From Planctomycetota bacterium (GTDB taxonomy: Bacteria; Planctomycetota; PUPC01; DSUN01), in the NCBI GenBank assembly GCA_016872875.1, contig VGYW01000054.1, forward strand, positions 1-29,248: a DNA stretch of 29,248 nt, given 5' to 3'. The notes beneath the pieces were generated by a model, which saw nothing but the letters and a program-made list of their open reading frames with translations, was not told where the DNA came from and searched no databases. This document shows, piece after piece, positions 21,872 through 29,241 of this stretch. The position numbers and the translations under genes were made by a program. Numbering within the stretch: position 1 is the first letter of the stretch; each line of letters opens with the position of its first letter.

Positions 21872-22369
21872 ATGGAGCCAACGGCGTACCTTGAGACCAG
21901 CATTCCCAGCTACCTGGCTGCGCGACCGAGCGCGGATCTCCTCATCGCGGCTCACCAGCACGTCACGCACGAATGGTGGCAGGACGCGCCGAGGAAGTAC
22001 GAGTTGTACGTCTCTGAGGCGGTCCTCAGAGAGATTCGTCAGGGCAACCCGGAGTCTGCTGCTCGTCGGCTCGAGTATGTGAGGCGGCTCCACGTCCTTC
22101 GGGTCAACAGCGAGATTCGCCGGCTGGCGCGCCTGTTCCGGCAGCATGCCGGGCTCGCAGAAAACGCCGCCACAGACATGGCTCACGTCGCCTACGCCGT
22201 CTACTACGAGGCCGACTATCTGGTCACGTGGAACTGCACCCACATTGCGAACAGAGAGGTCGTTCGGAGGCTCACGGAATTCAACAGGGAGGCTGGACGC
22301 CACATGCCTCTCATCGTGACACCCGAGGACCTCCTGTCCCCAGATTGGGAGATTGAACATGAGGGTTGA
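21872..22369 (+). CDS. PIN-domain ribonuclease toxin (VapC-like)
   Basis: A 165-residue PIN-domain protein. It opens TAYLETSIPSYLAARPS, a subfamily in which the first catalytic acid is Glu rather than Asp. ELYVSEAVLREI supplies the second acid and the third is in ENAATDMAHVAYAVY, followed by ADYLVTWNCTHIAN, the usual final strand. PIN toxins cleave specific RNAs using bound magnesium. The gene overlaps the following small gene by 11 bp, giving toxin-first order. It lies between the glycyl radical enzyme and its activase and has a less GC-biased look than either, suggesting a later insertion. No good Shine-Dalgarno sequence is seen before the ATG at 21872. Confidence 0.9.
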   Translation: MEPTAYLETSIPSYLAARPSADLLIAAHQHVTHEWWQDAPRKYELYVSEAVLREIRQGNPESAARRLEYVRRLHVLRVNSEIRRLARLFRQHAGLAENAATDMAHVAYAVYYEADYLVTWNCTHIANREVVRRLTEFNREAGRHMPLIVTPEDLLSPDWEIEHEG

Positions 22370-22535
22370 TCCTATCGTAGAAGAGATCCACCGGGTGAGG
22401 CGGAAGATGCTTGAGGAGTGCGGGGGCGACCTTGAGAAGTACTTCGATCGCATCCAGGCGGATGAGGCCATTGATCGTGCGCGACTCGTCTCCAAGATCG
22501 GCCGAGGCCGAAAGCGCGCGCCGGCCCACGCCTGA
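22359..22535 (+). CDS. Small partner (probable antitoxin) of the PIN toxin
   Basis: A 58-residue acidic/basic helical protein starting MRVDPIVEEIHRVRRKM, with DLEKYFDRIQADEAIDRAR in the middle and a basic tail (KIGRGRKRAPAHA). The ATG at 22359 lies inside the end of the PIN gene, so translation is coupled. Small downstream proteins with an EIHRVRRKxxEE opening commonly accompany this PIN subfamily and are presumed antitoxins. That assignment rests on position and general character, as I cannot name a profile. Confidence 0.8.
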   Translation: MRVDPIVEEIHRVRRKMLEECGGDLEKYFDRIQADEAIDRARLVSKIGRGRKRAPAHA

Positions 22536-22570
22536 GGCACACCGCCATCGCACCCAGCCACCCGAACAAC

Positions 22571-23548
22571 CTGTCGTCCGTTCGCGGCACGGTCTTCGCC
22601 CTCGACCAGACGGCGACGCACGATGGGCCGGGGATTCGGATGACGGTGTACCTGAAGGGCTGCCCGCTGCGGTGCGTGTGGTGCCACAGCCCCGAATCCA
22701 TCGCGCCAGAGCCAGAGGTCGCGTGGTATGAGGTCCGCTGCCGGAAGTGCGGCGCGTGCGCGGCGGCGTGCCCCGAGAAGCTGCCGCCGTGGTTCGAGCA
22801 GACGCCCGAGGACCGCGCCCGCTGTCGACAGCGGGCGCCAGGCGTGGCGAGACATAGCGGAGTTCATGAACTCCGCTATGCGCAGGACGCTCCCGATCGC
22901 CCCCGGTGCGGGGCGTGCGTGAAGGCCTGCCCCGCCGAGGCGCTGGAGGTGAAGGGCTATGAGACGACGGCGGGCGAGGTGGCCGACGCGGCGGAACGCC
23001 TCAAGCCGTTCTTCGGCCGCAGCGGCGGCGGGGTGACGCTGACGGGGGGCGAGCCGACGCTTCAGCTCGACTTCGCCGCCGCCGTCGCCACGCTCTGCCG
23101 CGAGCGCGGCATCCACGTGGCCGTGGAGACCTGCGGCTGCACGAGCTGGGAACGCCTTGAGCGCCTCGCGAAGGTGACTGACCTGTTCCTCTACGACCTG
23201 AAGGACGCCAACGCGGAGCGCCACAGGCGGAATTGCGGCATCGAGCTTGCCCCGATCGCCGACAATCTGCGCCGCCTCATCGCGCGCGGCGCCGGCGTGA
23301 TCGTGCGCGTGCCGCTCATCCCCGGCTGCAACGATTCGCCGGACGACGTTGCAGCCATCGCCCGGCTCGCGCGCGGGTGCGGTGCCGCCAGGATCACACT
23401 CCTGCCGTTCAATCCCGCTGCCTCGGGCAAGTACTCGTGGCTCCGCCGCCCCTATCCCCTGCCCGAAGCCAGGCGCCAGGGCGACGCCGAGCTCCGCCGC
23501 CTGGAGGCCATCGCGACCGAGGCCGGCCTTGAAGTGGTTCCCGCGTGA
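22571..23548 (+). CDS. Glycyl radical enzyme activase (radical SAM)
   Basis: This activates the enzyme encoded at 19403-21745 by abstracting hydrogen from its glycine, using S-adenosylmethionine and a 4Fe-4S cluster. The radical-SAM motif is CPLRCVWC (C31, C35, C38, counting from 22571). A ferredoxin-like insert has CRKCGACAAACP as cluster one and RCGACVKACP as most of cluster two. GGEPTLQ, ETCGCTSW and FLYDLKDANAERH are typical of activases. The family's conserved N-terminus (GTVFALDQTATHDGPGIR) is encoded upstream of the first ATG (22640). No ATG, GTG or TTG exists upstream in this frame before the stop at 22472, so initiation probably uses CTG at 22571 or another rare codon. Two palindromes at 22815-22880 are inserted in frame between the clusters, apparently separating the first cysteine of cluster two. 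Confidence 0.9.
   Translation: MSSVRGTVFALDQTATHDGPGIRMTVYLKGCPLRCVWCHSPESIAPEPEVAWYEVRCRKCGACAAACPEKLPPWFEQTPEDRARCRQRAPGVARHSGVHELRYAQDAPDRPRCGACVKACPAEALEVKGYETTAGEVADAAERLKPFFGRSGGGVTLTGGEPTLQLDFAAAVATLCRERGIHVAVETCGCTSWERLERLAKVTDLFLYDLKDANAERHRRNCGIELAPIADNLRRLIARGAGVIVRVPLIPGCNDSPDDVAAIARLARGCGAARITLLPFNPAASGKYSWLRRPYPLPEARRQGDAELRRLEAIATEAGLEVVPA
22815..22880. repeat. Two perfect palindromes inside the activase gene
   Basis: GCGCCCGCTGTC plus its reverse complement (24 bp, 22815-22838), then 14 bp, then CATAGCGGAGTTCA plus its reverse complement (28 bp, 22853-22880). The second reads HSGVHELRYA in frame. Both are perfect, which coding constraint alone would not produce. Confidence 0.95.
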
Positions 23549-23573
23549 GTTGTCCCGACGCGCAGGCCCCTGC

Positions 23574-23641
23574 CGTCCCACTTTTCCCACTGGTCCCACT
23601 GGTCTCACTCCGCTCGTGGGACCAGTGGGACAGGTGGGACG
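23574..23641. repeat. Intergenic inverted repeat with GTCCCACTGG-type arms
   Basis: 26-base arms at 23574-23599 and 23616-23641 match with two mismatches, and each arm is made of repeated TCCCAC units. It sits 25 bp after the activase stop and could act as a transcription terminator or be a dispersed element. Confidence 0.85.
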
Positions 23642-23740
23642 GGTGGGACCCGAGGGCCTTCGGCGCTTGCGCTGAGATGATGGCGTAGCTATATTGTGCC
23701 AGCGGCCTGGCGCGCCTTACCCCCGCCGGAGAACCCGACG

Positions 23741-25597
23741 ATGCGACTCCCCGCCATCATCCTGTTTGCGGCTTCGTCGCTCGCGCTCGCGGGCGAGGCC
23801 GCGGCGGAGCGCCCGCTGATTGACCCCGCGCCCTTCAAGAAGGCCATCGAGGACCACGTGGAGGCGAAGCTGCGAGAGGCGCTGGGCCAGGAACTCGTCG
23901 AGGGCCGCCCTGAGACGCCCATGCAGATCGAGGTCCGCAGCTTCCACGAGCTCCAGCCCAGGGGGATGAAGGCCGTGGCCCAGGCCGTCGTGGCGGTGAA
24001 GGGCGACAAGGCTGGCGAGACGCGCCTCCTGGAGGCCGAGTTCGAGCTGAAGGACGGGAAGTGGGAGGTGACGAAGCTGGGCATCCCGCCCCATGGCTTC
24101 GGCGCGCTCAACTACGCGGTCATCGCGCTCTACCTGCTGGGGATGGTGGCGATCGGCTGGTGGACGAGCCGGCGCATCGGAGGCACGCGCGCCTTCTTCA
24201 TCGCCGACGGGCGGATGAACTTCCTCGTCGTCGGCGTCTCCATCATGACCACCTATCTCTCCGCCCTCACGATGATGGCGCTCTCGGGCCTGTCGTTCGG
24301 GCCGTCGGACTTCACGTGGACGGTGCAGCTCCCCTTCCTCGTCCTGACGGGGCTGGTGATCACGGGCTTTGTGCTCCCCCGCTACCGCGCCGCGGGAGTC
24401 ATCAGCGTCTACCAGTTCCTCGAACAGCGCATCCACGTCTCCGCCCGCCTCCTCGCCTCGGTCGCGTTCATCGTCTTCTCCATCGGGCGGATGGGCATCG
24501 TGCTCTTCCTGCCCGCCCTCGCGTTCCACATCATCACCGGCTTCGACCTCTTCTGGGCGATAGTCATCTCGGGGGCGGTGGTGACGCTCTACACGGTGAT
24601 CGGGGGGATGGAGGCGGTGATCTGGACTGATTTCGCGCAGGCCATCGTCATGGTCGGGGGGGCGGCGCTCACTGTGGCATACGTCTTGCTCCGCACGGGC
24701 GCGGACTTCGGCCCCGTCGCCGCCCAATACCACAAGCTCCGCATCTGGGAGCCCGGCCTCGACCTCACCAAGGTCGTCACCGTCTGGCTCATCCTCCAGA
24801 CGATCTTCGAGACGGTCCGCATCTACGGCACGCAGCAGGACATGACCCAGCGCTACATGACCACGCCCTCCACCCGCCGCGCCAACCAGAGCGTCTGGAT
24901 CGGCATCCTGATGTATATCCCGCTCGGCTACTGCTTCTACTTCGTCGGCTCGGCGCTCTTCGTCTACTACAAGGTTCACCCCGACCCCACGGTTCCGGCG
25001 TTGGTGGCGAACGGGCGGTCGGACGCGATCTACCCGTATTTCACGGCGAGCCAGCTCCCGCCCGGGCTGGCGGGACTGGTCATCGCAGCCATCTTCGCCG
25101 CCGCCATGTCGAGCATTGATGCCTGCATGAACTCCAGCTCCACCGTGTGCATCGAGGACTTCTACCGCCGCTTCAGCCGCGTCGAGCGCGAGGACCGCCA
25201 CAACCTGCGGGTCGCCCAGTGGCTCACCCTCCTCTGGGGCGTCCTGGCCACGCTCATGGCCCTTTGGTTCATGGACATCCGCCAGGCCCAGGTGGTCTGG
25301 AGCAAGATAATGAGCACGTGCACGAACGGGGTGCTGGCGCTGATGGCCCTCGCGTTCCTCCCCTGGCGGGTGAGCAAGTGGGCGGCCATCGCGGGCTTCG
25401 TCGCCTGCTACCTCGCGCTCTTCACCATGATGTGGTTCCTCCAGGTCAAGCCCCACCTCGCCCTCACCTATCCCCTGCCGAAGGACTCCGGGATCAACTA
25501 CCTCCTCTGGCCCGTCATCGGCAACCTCGTCTGCTTCGGCGTGGCGCTCGCCGCCGACGCCCTGCTGCGGCCATGCGCCGGCAAGCGAGCCGGGTAG
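23741..25597 (+). CDS. Sodium:solute symporter (SSS family) with exported N-terminal domain
   Basis: A 618-residue inner-membrane transporter. The ATG at 23741 begins a signal peptide (LPAIILFAASSLALAG). Residues about 25-115 are a hydrophilic extracytoplasmic domain (PFKKAIEDHVEAKLREALG ... EFELKDGKWEVTKLGI). Then about 13 hydrophobic segments of the SSS fold follow, from YAVIALYLLGMVAIGWW, with GGTRAFFIADGRMNF, GVSIMTTYLSALTMM (the sodium-site region of helix 1-2) and YTVIGGMEAVIWTDFAQ, the SSS signature. AAMSSIDACMNSSSTV is the conserved helix 8 sodium-binding segment. Typical substrates are sugars, amino acids, nucleosides or carboxylates. Position after the glycyl radical enzyme and activase suggests import of that enzyme's substrate, but a repeat separates them. 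The fused N-terminal domain is unusual. Confidence 0.92.
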   Translation: MRLPAIILFAASSLALAGEAAAERPLIDPAPFKKAIEDHVEAKLREALGQELVEGRPETPMQIEVRSFHELQPRGMKAVAQAVVAVKGDKAGETRLLEAEFELKDGKWEVTKLGIPPHGFGALNYAVIALYLLGMVAIGWWTSRRIGGTRAFFIADGRMNFLVVGVSIMTTYLSALTMMALSGLSFGPSDFTWTVQLPFLVLTGLVITGFVLPRYRAAGVISVYQFLEQRIHVSARLLASVAFIVFSIGRMGIVLFLPALAFHIITGFDLFWAIVISGAVVTLYTVIGGMEAVIWTDFAQAIVMVGGAALTVAYVLLRTGADFGPVAAQYHKLRIWEPGLDLTKVVTVWLILQTIFETVRIYGTQQDMTQRYMTTPSTRRANQSVWIGILMYIPLGYCFYFVGSALFVYYKVHPDPTVPALVANGRSDAIYPYFTASQLPPGLAGLVIAAIFAAAMSSIDACMNSSSTVCIEDFYRRFSRVEREDRHNLRVAQWLTLLWGVLATLMALWFMDIRQAQVVWSKIMSTCTNGVLALMALAFLPWRVSKWAAIAGFVACYLALFTMMWFLQVKPHLALTYPLPKDSGINYLLWPVIGNLVCFGVALAADALLRPCAGKRAG

Positions 25598-25613
25598 CCG
25601 GCACAGCACTTAG

Positions 25614-25716
25614 AGACTATCTCAGAAGGGTCCAGCATGTGGCACAGCCGCCCTCGGCTGTGCGCCGGAGGCCTTCCACACGCCCGGGGGCGGGCGTGCC
25701 ACACATTGTGAGATAG
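25614..25716. repeat. Composite inverted repeat with ACTATCTCA / TGAGATAG ends
   Basis: GACTATCTCAGAAG with AGCATGTGGCAC on the left mirrors GTGCCACACATTGTGAGATAG on the right. Between them are a hairpin GCACAGCCG/CGGCTGTGC (25642-25663) and CACGCCCG/CGGGCGTG (about 25680-25699). It lies between the symporter stop and the PEP-CTERM gene, the kind of position expected of a terminator or a nested mobile palindrome. Confidence 0.75.
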
Positions 25717-25868
25717 CCGCTCAGCCGTCGCCCATGCCACAAATCTCTTGACCCCGAACATGCCTCGTGTTAGCATGCGCGCGTCGGGGGGACGTGGCCC
25801 TTGCAGCGGCGCACGATGGGGCCGGGCATCACGATCACGCGGCGCGCAGGGATGAAAGGAGGACGGCA

Positions 25869-26831
25869 GTGAGAAGGGCGGCATTGATTGCGGCGTTGGG
25901 GGTGGCGCTGGCCGGCTGGGCGCTGGCCGCCCCCATCGAAATCTTCGGCCTCAAGAGCGTCAGCGGCGGCCTCGGCGGCCCCTTCTCCATCCTGCGCTAC
26001 GATGTCACGGCCAACTCTTTCTATAACTGCGGCACCATCATCGGCGCCTCCACCAACCTGGCGATGAATGCCAACCGCCGCATCTTCTACATGTACCCCT
26101 TCCCCACCTTCAGCCTCTACCAGGCCGACCTGGACTCGGGCAACAACCTGATCAACCAGGTGCTCCACGACACGCTGCCGGCCGGCCTCAGCATCATTGA
26201 CGGCTTCACCATCGGCCCGAACCAGGACCTCTACATGACCGGCTACGGCCACAGCGAGATCTACCGCTACGTCGTCGGCTCCGGCTCCGGCTCGGTGACC
26301 ACCGAAGTCACCCTCCAGGGCGGCGGCGCCGGCGGCAACCTCAGCGAGTACCGCTCCGACCTCGCCTTCGACCCCCTCACCGGCTACCTCGTCGGCATCG
26401 GCATCACGCCGGGCGGTGTCCGACGCTCGCTCTTCCAAATCCCCGGCAACCTCGCGATGAACGGCGTGAACGACCTCTATCCCTGGGAGTACTTCGGCGG
26501 GAACAGCTCGCCCTGGGCGTCCCCCACCTTCGACCTGGGCAACCCGGCCAACCCCGGCGGCCCGCTCGGGCCGAACCCCGATGGCGTGGCCTTCGACTTC
26601 ACCACCGGCGCACTCTACCTCTCCGGCGACGGCGAGAAGTTCTCGCTCTGGGACCGCAACAACGCGACGCTGACCAACTACATCAACGACCCCAGCAGCG
26701 GGGCGGACACCGGCATGGGCTTCGACCTGGCCTTCCAGCAGGCGAGCGACATCCCCGAGCCGGCCACGCTCACCCTCCTCGCCCTCGGCGGCCTGGCCCT
26801 CCTGCGCCGCCGCACCCGGCGGGGCACCTAG
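25869..26831 (+). CDS. PEP-CTERM sorting-domain surface protein
   Basis: A 320-residue exported protein starting at the GTG at 25869, with AAGGAGG 7 nt upstream. A signal peptide (RRAALIAALGVALAGWALA) is followed by a beta-rich body with a propeller-like rhythm (GGLGGPFSILRYDVTANSF, GFTIGPNQDLYMTGYGHSE, GVAFDFTTGALYLSGDGE), perhaps a six- or seven-bladed beta-propeller as in many PEP-CTERM proteins. The C-terminus is a textbook PEP-CTERM tripartite tail: IPEPATL, a hydrophobic helix (LLALGGLALL) and RRRTRR. This directs cleavage and export by an exosortase, which is not encoded in this window. Function is unknown; likely a cell-surface or exopolysaccharide-associated protein. An upstream ATG in frame (25767) lacks a signal-like start and is rejected. 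Confidence 0.9.
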   Translation: MRRAALIAALGVALAGWALAAPIEIFGLKSVSGGLGGPFSILRYDVTANSFYNCGTIIGASTNLAMNANRRIFYMYPFPTFSLYQADLDSGNNLINQVLHDTLPAGLSIIDGFTIGPNQDLYMTGYGHSEIYRYVVGSGSGSVTTEVTLQGGGAGGNLSEYRSDLAFDPLTGYLVGIGITPGGVRRSLFQIPGNLAMNGVNDLYPWEYFGGNSSPWASPTFDLGNPANPGGPLGPNPDGVAFDFTTGALYLSGDGEKFSLWDRNNATLTNYINDPSSGADTGMGFDLAFQQASDIPEPATLTLLALGGLALLRRRTRRGT

Positions 26832-26835
26832 CCCG

Positions 26836-27026
26836 CGTTACTCACGAAATGCGGGCAAATCTCAAATGCCAATCACCAAGCACCAAACAATGCCCAAGCC
26901 CCAAAGGCTCAATGACCGAAACAGCACCCCGACCTTCGACGAGAGCACAGTGTCCTCTCGGTCTGAGTGATTGGGGATTGGAGTTTGGACCTTGTTTGGT
27001 TTTTGGTGCTTGTCATTTGGTGCTTC
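26836..27026. repeat. Imperfect inverted-repeat region between convergent genes
   Basis: GCGGGCAAATCTCAAATG ... CACCAAGCACCAAACAATG on the left mirrors TTGTTTGGTTTTTGGTGC ... CATTTGGTGCTTCCCGC on the right, imperfectly. It is strikingly AT-richer than its surroundings. No coding frame of note lies in it. Confidence 0.65.
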
Positions 27027-27027
27027 C

Positions 27028-27060
27028 CGCATTTCTAACCAATCGTTGGTTAGAGATGCG
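27028..27060. terminator. Strong hairpin between convergent genes, likely bidirectional terminator
   Basis: CGCATTTCTAACCAA (27028-27042), a TCG loop, then TTGGTTAGAGATGCG (27046-27060): 15-bp arms with one mismatch. It ends 2 bp before the lipoprotein gene's stop codon and lies downstream of the PEP-CTERM gene. It lacks a long U-tract, so intrinsic termination is probable but not proven; it could also be one more palindromic element. Confidence 0.55.
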
Positions 27061-27062
27061 TG

Positions 27063-27368
27063 CTAGGGCTTGTAGCCGAGCACCCGCCAGCCCTTCTCGC
27101 CCCTCTCGAAGGTCACGGTCCAGAGCGGCTTCACGCCGTAGAGGTCGTCCTTCGTCGCCATGCGCACCTTGGCGGTCGCGCTGTCGCCCTCGACTTCCAG
27201 CGATTCAAACTTCTCGGGCTTCATGTCCATCGAGCTGACCCGCAGGTATTCCACCAGTGCGGCCTCGAAGGGCGCGGTATCGGCGGCCTTCGGCTTCCCA
27301 TCGCCTCCGCCGCAGCCCGCCAGAACAAGCACCCCCGACGCCAGGACGATTGAGACCAGTTCCCTCAT
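27063..27368 (-). CDS. Small exported lipoprotein with NTF2/SnoaL-like character
   Basis: A 101-residue lipoprotein. From the ATG at 27368 it starts MRELVSIVLASGVLVLAGCG, a signal peptide ending in a lipobox (LAGC) for lipid anchoring. The mature part has one N-terminal helix (APFEAALVEYLRVSSMDMK) and a beta sheet (EGDSATAKVRMATKDD, PLWTVTFERGEKGWRVLGY), like small alpha+beta cone proteins of the DUF4878 or SnoaL type. It resembles the exported N-terminal domain of the symporter at 23741-25597 in order of helix, strands and the GKW/GWxV ending. A start 30 bases upstream (27398) is possible. Its role is unknown. Confidence 0.85.
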   Translation of the reverse strand: MRELVSIVLASGVLVLAGCGGGDGKPKAADTAPFEAALVEYLRVSSMDMKPEKFESLEVEGDSATAKVRMATKDDLYGVKPLWTVTFERGEKGWRVLGYKP

Positions 27369-27380
27369 CGGCGCTTCTCT

Positions 27381-27450
27381 TCTCCTGCCTTCCTGCATTT
27401 CCTATAGGCCCCTCTTCTCCTGCCTTCCTGCATTCCTCATAGCCCCCTCT
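27381..27450. repeat. 35-bp tandem duplication upstream of the lipoprotein gene
   Basis: TTCTCCTGCCTTCCTGCATT occurs at 27381 and again at 27416, each followed by TCCTATAGG / CCTCATAG and CCCCTCTTCTCC. It lies in the gap between the lipoprotein start and the oxidoreductase stop, possibly in the lipoprotein's promoter region. Confidence 0.85.
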
Positions 27451-27491
27451 TCTCCGTGCCCTCCGTGTCTCCGTGGTGCGTGCGCTGGAGG

Positions 27492-28850
27492 CTACAGCAC
27501 CTCGGTCTGGCCGGGCATGGCGATCGGGTAGCGGCCGTTGGCGTCTGGCTGGACGGGCGCCGGCGACTCTGGGGTGAAGCTCTCGATGCCGGGCGCGAGG
27601 ACTCTTTCGGATGCGAGGGCATTCTCCCAGGTGATGAGCTGGCCGCTCTCGGCGGCCATGCGGCCCAGGATGCCGGTCATGGCGGCGTGGGCGCACCGCT
27701 CGCCGTCGTTGTGCGGCTTGTCGGCCCGGATGGCCGCGAAGAGGGTGTCGTGCTCGGTCTGGTAGGAGTTGTTGCCAGGCCCCTTGAACTCCCAGAGGAT
27801 GTTCTCACGCTTGGCGTCGGGCCTGGCGTGGTGGCCTTTGAAGATGCGTGCCTGGCCTACTCCCTCGCCGAGGGTGGCGCAGCCGGTGCCGCCGTGGATG
27901 ATGTCGGCGAAGAAGCCCCAGGTGTTGCTCTGGTGGCGGCCCTGGGCGATCATGCGGGTGCCGTCGGGGAAGGTGTACTCGACGACGTAGTGGTCGAAGA
28001 GCTGGTCGCCCTCGGTGCGCACCTGGCGGCCGCCGTGTCCCTGGGCCGAGGCGGGCCAGGCATTCTTCGCCCAGCAGATGACGTCGAGGTTGTGGATCAG
28101 CCAGTCGAGGAGGAAGCTGCCGTTGAGCCAGGTGAAGTTCGAGTAGTTGCGTATCTGGTGCATCAGGTCGCTCTCGCCGGCGCCCTTGGGGCTGAAGCCG
28201 ACCGGGCCGTGCATGCGGTAGGCGTAGCCGGTGACCAGTTCGCCGATGATGCCGCCCTGGAGCTGCTTGATGGCCTCCTGGTTCGAGTGGGAGTAGCGCT
28301 GGTTGAGGCCGCCGACTACCTTCAGGTTCTTCTCCGTGGCCTCCTTGGCGGCCTTGAGGACGCGGCGGACGCCTGGCGCGTCCACGGCGAACGACTTCTC
28401 CATGAAGACGTGGCAGCCTTTGGAAATGGCGTACTCGAAGTGGATTGGGCGGAAGCCTGGCGGCGTGGCCAGGAGCGCCACCCCGCCGGGGGCGATGGCG
28501 TCAATCGCCTTCCGGTAGGCGTCGAAGCCCACGAAGCAGGTCTCTGGGGTGGCCCCCACCTTGTCCTTGAAGCCGTTCTTGAGGTGGTTCAGGCTGCCCT
28601 TGAGGCGGTTCTCGAAGACGTCGGCCAGAGCGGCCAGCTTGGTTGGCCCTTGGGTGCGCATGGCTTCCGAGGCGGCGCCGCCGCCGCGGCCGCCGCAGCC
28701 GATGAGGGCCAGCTTGAGCGTCTCGTCCCCGGCAGCATAGGCGCCGGGCGCCAGCGCGCCCAGGAGCGCCGACCCGGCGGCCGCGGCACCCGACACCTTG
28801 AACAACTCGCGACGCGACGCCCTCCTGCCAGCCTGCCCTTGCTTGCTCAC
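27492..28850 (-). CDS. Gfo/Idh/MocA-family oxidoreductase with Tat signal
   Basis: A 452-residue exported oxidoreductase. A twin-arginine signal (RRASRRELFKVSG then an alanine-rich core) precedes the NAD(P)-binding Rossmann start LALIGCGGRGG (residues 47-57). The conserved motif after the fourth strand reads HVFMEKSFAVD, with EKS (151-153) in place of the usual EKP. GGLNQRYSHS and DWLIHNLDVICWA supply the catalytic-region residues, including the His-Asn-Leu-Asp segment. C-terminal sheet residues run through YVVEYTFPDGTRM. Secreted members of this family in Planctomycetota and Bacteroidota act on sugars or sugar-like compounds in the periplasm, sometimes using a tightly bound nucleotide. The substrate is not readable here. 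It is transcribed divergently from whatever lies to the right of the window. Confidence 0.93.
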   Translation of the reverse strand: MSKQGQAGRRASRRELFKVSGAAAAGSALLGALAPGAYAAGDETLKLALIGCGGRGGGAASEAMRTQGPTKLAALADVFENRLKGSLNHLKNGFKDKVGATPETCFVGFDAYRKAIDAIAPGGVALLATPPGFRPIHFEYAISKGCHVFMEKSFAVDAPGVRRVLKAAKEATEKNLKVVGGLNQRYSHSNQEAIKQLQGGIIGELVTGYAYRMHGPVGFSPKGAGESDLMHQIRNYSNFTWLNGSFLLDWLIHNLDVICWAKNAWPASAQGHGGRQVRTEGDQLFDHYVVEYTFPDGTRMIAQGRHQSNTWGFFADIIHGGTGCATLGEGVGQARIFKGHHARPDAKRENILWEFKGPGNNSYQTEHDTLFAAIRADKPHNDGERCAHAAMTGILGRMAAESGQLITWENALASERVLAPGIESFTPESPAPVQPDANGRYPIAMPGQTEVL

Positions 28851-29089
28851 GCCGAAGCCCTTTCCTGTTGGAGTGACCGGTCCCAGGCCGTCGCCAGTCT
28901 ACCCAACACCCCGCCATCTGTCAAGCCGGCCGGCGGCAGCCGCAGGGGCAGAGGGAAAACCCGAATTGTCAAAGAGCAGCGCGGGCCCCGCTCCGGTCGC
29001 CGCTGTCTGATGACGCAGCCGGGCCTTGCGCGAAGCCTTTCCGCACCGCACGGTTCCCCGACGCTCTCGCCGTGTGCCACGGCTGGCCT

Positions 29090-29166
29090 GCGTGCCACGG
29101 CTCGCTTGCCCAGCCGTGTCTCCCATGGTGGGAAGACCACGGTCGGGCGAGCCGACCGTGGCACGC
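29090..29166. repeat. Intergenic inverted repeat with GCGTGCCACGG arms
   Basis: GCGTGCCACGGCTCGCTTGC (from 29090) faces GGGCGAGCCGACCGTGGCACGC (as GGGCGAGCCG and ACCGTGGCACGC, to 29166). A partial third copy, GTGTGCCACGGC, is just upstream. The stretch 28851-29089 contains no gene that I can support. Confidence 0.7.
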
Positions 29167-29215
29167 CTGGCGCTTCGTGGCGTGGCGGGCCTCGTCGCTG
29201 CCGGGGCGCGGGACC

Positions 29216-29241
29216 GTCGCGCTTTCGCGCGAAAGCGCGAC
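29216..29241. repeat. 26-bp perfect palindrome, intergenic copy
   Basis: Identical to the two copies inside the glycyl radical enzyme gene (19937 and 20027). Flanks CGGGACC on the left and AATCCCC on the right are the reverse complement of the flanks of the 20027 copy, so the mobile unit is a few bases longer than the palindrome on each side. Confidence 0.95.

Noticed and set aside
23717..25609. Long minus-strand open frame opposite the symporter
   Set aside because: Asp/Glu/His/Arg-rich composition typical of the antisense of membrane-protein codons; no family resemblance.
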